Positions 14,027 to 15,975 of a stretch of DNA of 15,975 nucleotides are shown piece by piece. Each line of letters begins with the position of its first letter. Positions within the stretch are counted from its first letter, which is position 1. This DNA comes from an uncultured Eubacterium sp. (GTDB lineage: Bacteria > Bacillota > Clostridia > Lachnospirales > Lachnospiraceae): contig CAJUAU010000020.1 of assembly GCA_910584645.1 (NCBI GenBank), forward strand, positions 36,500-52,474. The letters are read 5' to 3'. The notes under the pieces are model-generated. The model did no database searches. It saw nothing but the letters and a program-made list of their open reading frames with translations, and was not told the origin of the DNA. The position numbers and the translations under genes were made by a program.

Positions 14027-15442
14027 TTATTTAATGACTATCTTCCATTTACCGATCCATCCTCCCGTCGGATGCTTAAACTCTTCATAATCGTATTCGT
14101 AGTCATTTACCTGATACGCAAATACCTGTGCCAATTCGACATAATAGGTTCCCGCACTAAGTTTTTGCGAAAGACCTTTTCCATATGGTGCCGTGAACAG
14201 AACCATTTTGGCATCCTTCATTTCCCTATTGTCGGCGTATCTGTAATAAAAAATATCACTATTTTTATTGTACTTTTTCGTCCCATAGAAACGATCCTTA
14301 ACCAGAACATGGATCCTTCCATTTTTAGAACTTATCTTGCACTTTTTTAGTATTGCCCTGGCAGAAATTTTCCCATAAAGCCTTTTGGAAATCCTGTCAG
14401 TCGTGTTGTCCCCATCTTTTGCTCCGTCTGTCCTCCAGCCCAAAAAGGTATACCCTTTTTTCTTTACCTTAGGCAATACTGTATCCTGTGCATAGATATG
14501 GGTTTTAGGAAGTTTGGACACTGCTTTCCCTCCCCCAAGGTCATATGTAACCTTATATTTTTTTCCATGCATGACCGCCGTTTTCCCCGGTTTCAATTTT
14601 GTAACTTTCTTTCCATTTACATACCAGCGCCTCCTGTCTTTTTCAAAAGGCAGCGGTATTGTTATATTGGAATGATTAATAATTTTCCGGAGGGACATGG
14701 CTTTTGAAGCAAATGATTTTTTTACTTTTATAACTCCCTTTCCCACGACCAGGGTTTTAAGATTATCTGCACCACTCAGCATATGTTCCTCTAAGTATTC
14801 CACGGAATCCGGCACTGTGAAGGATGTGATCCTGTTTGCCTCAAAAAATATATTAGCTCCTATCTTTTTACAATTTTCCGGCCAGATTATCTTCTCAAGA
14901 TTCTGGCAATCCGCAAAAATACCCCACGGAATTTCCTTTAGGTTTTTAGGCAGCTTTACTTTTTTAAGGTTTTCACAATAATAGAACAACTGGGGACCAA
15001 TCTTCGTTAAGGTATCCGGCAGTTCAACTTCCTTTAGTGCAGAATCTTCAAAAAACACTTCTTTTCCCATCTCCTCCAGCCCTTCTGAAAAGACAATTTT
15101 ATTCAGGTTTTTACATGCCCTGAAAGCCCATTCGCCTACTTTCTTTACAGAGGCCGGAAGCTGGATCTCTGTCACTTCCCCAAAACCAGCCAGACCTTCC
15201 TGGCCAATTTCTTCAATTCCATCTTCCACAATGATTCTCTTTACCACGGCGTCCGCTATAAATTTATGTACCTTTCCATTTCCAGATATCCTCATGACAC
15301 CTTCAGCATCAACAGTATAAACCGCATTATCTCCACACTTACCCTGTGCTGTAATGGAATCAGCGTGAGCATAGCCAGATGGAAGGCACATCACTACGGT
15401 CAGCAGGCACAAAAAAATCCAGCTGAATGTTTTCTTTTTCAT
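14027..15442 (-). CDS. Secreted BspA-like leucine-rich-repeat protein
   Basis: A 471-residue exported protein. A signal peptide (1-28, ending AHA) is followed by about seven BspA/LRR_5-type repeats (about 60-260) with the recurring pattern of a short strand, a LP or VP turn, V/I-x-x-I/V and a FxxCxxL-like core (for example AFRACKNLNKI, LFYYCENLKKV, IFADCQNLEKI). Next comes a Listeria-Bacteroides-type repeat (about 293-340; YKVTYDLGGG ... GYTFLGW). The C-terminal 130 residues (GRIHVLVKDRF ... GWIGKWKIVIK) are not recognised. No LPXTG or membrane anchor is seen, so it is secreted or bound non-covalently. The ATG at 15442 has GGGGGA 9 bases upstream. BspA-like proteins bind host or bacterial surfaces; the ligand is unknown. 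It is driven by P2, a paralogue of the bacteriocin-like gene's promoter, and is followed by an ATPase remnant. Confidence 0.85.
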   Translation of the reverse strand: MKKKTFSWIFLCLLTVVMCLPSGYAHADSITAQGKCGDNAVYTVDAEGVMRISGNGKVHKFIADAVVKRIIVEDGIEEIGQEGLAGFGEVTEIQLPASVKKVGEWAFRACKNLNKIVFSEGLEEMGKEVFFEDSALKEVELPDTLTKIGPQLFYYCENLKKVKLPKNLKEIPWGIFADCQNLEKIIWPENCKKIGANIFFEANRITSFTVPDSVEYLEEHMLSGADNLKTLVVGKGVIKVKKSFASKAMSLRKIINHSNITIPLPFEKDRRRWYVNGKKVTKLKPGKTAVMHGKKYKVTYDLGGGKAVSKLPKTHIYAQDTVLPKVKKKGYTFLGWRTDGAKDGDNTTDRISKRLYGKISARAILKKCKISSKNGRIHVLVKDRFYGTKKYNKNSDIFYYRYADNREMKDAKMVLFTAPYGKGLSQKLSAGTYYVELAQVFAYQVNDYEYDYEEFKHPTGGWIGKWKIVIK

Positions 15443-15476
15443 TTTGTTTTCCCCCGTTGAGAATTCATTTTACTTG

Positions 15477-15522
15477 CGTTCTTTTCAATATATCATCCAT
15501 CAATGACTTTATGTTTTGAACG
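15477..15522 (-). promoter_or_regulatory. Leader hairpin, P2 copy
   Basis: CGTTC (15477-15481) pairs with GAACG (15518-15522) around a loop closely similar to the P1 leader loop. The stem is shorter than in P1 (5 against 8 bp), but the pairing is kept although flanking bases differ, which suggests a conserved structure in the leader of both genes. Confidence 0.45.
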
Positions 15523-15530
15523 TCGATGTA

Positions 15531-15697
15531 CTAGTACAACGAAAATCAAGTTTTGGATAGTTTGACACAGAATATTTTTCTGAGAGTGCGGCTTCACAAA
15601 CGTAGGCGTAGCGGTGGCTACGTCGAGGCTTGGGGAGTCGCGCTATCAGGAAAATAGGCAAGTCAAACTGCCAATTACTTAATTTCCGTTGTACTAG
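15531..15697. mobile_element. MITE-like element with terminal inverted repeats
   Basis: About 167 bp bounded by CTAGTACAACGAAAAT (15531-15546) and its inverted counterpart ATTTCCGTTGTACTAG (15682-15697), matching at 15 of 16 positions. The similarity continues imperfectly to about 37 bp per arm, through the GTCAAACT segment. The GC-richer core contains a perfect 6-bp hairpin, CGTAGC-GGTG-GCTACG (15607-15622). There is no coding sequence. A target-site duplication was not clear. It lies in the leader of the LRR gene, between P2 and the leader hairpin, and is absent from the paralogous P1 leader. Confidence 0.75.
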
Positions 15698-15722
15698 ATC
15701 CATAGCCTAATACTACTCCCCT

Positions 15723-15754
15723 ATTATAACACATAAATCCCCTAATTTACTCAA
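15723..15754 (-). promoter_or_regulatory. Promoter P2 of the LRR gene
   Basis: On the minus strand, -10 TATAAT (15723-15728), 20-bp spacer, weak -35 TTGAGT (15749-15754). It has the same architecture as P1, with a better -10 box. The leader to the LRR ATG is about 275 bases, including the MITE-like insertion. Confidence 0.68.
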
Positions 15755-15763
15755 AATGTCTCC

Positions 15764-15791
15764 AACGACACAAACTTGCGACAAACGACAC
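15764..15791 (-). promoter_or_regulatory. Direct-repeat activator site at P2
   Basis: Two GTGTCGTT octamers on the minus strand at 15764-15771 and 15784-15791, period 20 bp, 35 bp from the -10 box. Motif, spacing and distance are identical to the P1 site, although surrounding sequence differs. Confidence 0.6.
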
Positions 15792-15975
15792 TTTCTACAA
15801 CGAAATAGCGTCATTCTTAATAATTTTTTTTGAGTTGTAGGATGAATTTTCTCCCGCTGTTCAACTCCCACGCCATGCAAGCTCGATTTCGGAAACTTCG
15901 TTTCCTTCTTCTCGCTTCGGCTGGGCGCCGTATACATCACACCAAAAAACTCCGCACACAAGCAAGCTTGTGCAG

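Larger units (their letters stand above)
15712..15862. repeat. Duplicated promoter region, copy 2
   Basis: Paralogue of 13690-13838. The remaining bases to the window end (15863-15975) hold no gene I can support. They contain two small hairpins: GGAAAC-TTC-GTTTCC (15891-15905) and CACAAG-CAAG-CTTGTG (15957-15972). Confidence 0.8.

Noticed and set aside
15713..15961. 82-codon minus-strand frame at the right edge
   Set aside because: It runs through the P2 promoter and its direct repeats, which are duplicated at P1 where no such frame is conserved.

Overview
The window looks like a chromosomal segment of a Firmicute of class Clostridia, most likely a Lachnospiraceae gut commensal of the Blautia/Dorea/Mediterraneibacter kind. 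The reasons are moderate GC, strong AGGAGG-type ribosome binding sites, a HrcA/CIRCE-type groESL operon, a SleB-type cell wall hydrolase, DUF6062 and DUF2225 proteins, and a BspA-like leucine-rich-repeat surface protein. The genus is inference. All genes except one (the DUF6062 gene) lie on the minus strand. Both window ends consist of short palindrome-rich repeats, so the window could be a contig bounded by repeats.

Bases 1-9961 are mostly housekeeping. From left to right: a pair of 44-bp repeats; groL and groS with a CIRCE operator and a clear promoter; a divergent DUF6062 gene whose 3' end overlaps a convergent 10-TM metal/arsenic-type permease gene; a DUF2225 zinc-ribbon gene probably co-transcribed with the permease; glutaminyl-tRNA synthetase (glnS) with its own promoter; a secreted SleB-like cell wall hydrolase between two intrinsic terminators; and a thrC-hisA operon. 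This HisA is of the eukaryotic (yeast His6) type rather than the usual bacterial HisA/HisF-like type.

Bases 9998-15975 are accessory. A promoter (P1) drives a small, cationic, two-cysteine secreted protein (125 aa). It is followed by a hairpin that may be a partial terminator, then two FtsX/MacB-like permeases and a MacB/LolD-type ABC ATPase. This is the layout of a bacteriocin-like peptide with its exporter or self-protection transporter. A second, paralogous promoter (P2) drives a secreted BspA-like LRR protein. P1 and P2 share -10 boxes, 20-bp spacers, a direct repeat of GTGTCGTT with 20-bp period at the same distance upstream, and a leader hairpin, so both genes are probably controlled by the same activator, which is not encoded here. 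Immediately after the LRR gene is a frameshifted ~150-bp fragment of the neighbouring ABC ATPase gene. This suggests that a whole promoter-gene-transporter unit was tandemly duplicated and one transporter was then lost. A ~167-bp MITE-like element with imperfect terminal inverted repeats sits in the P2 leader, where the P1 leader instead carries a possible 19-codon ORF.

The most interesting part of the window is this two-promoter module (secreted cationic protein, dedicated ABC transporter and co-regulated LRR surface protein). No RNA genes, CRISPR arrays or complete insertion sequences were found.
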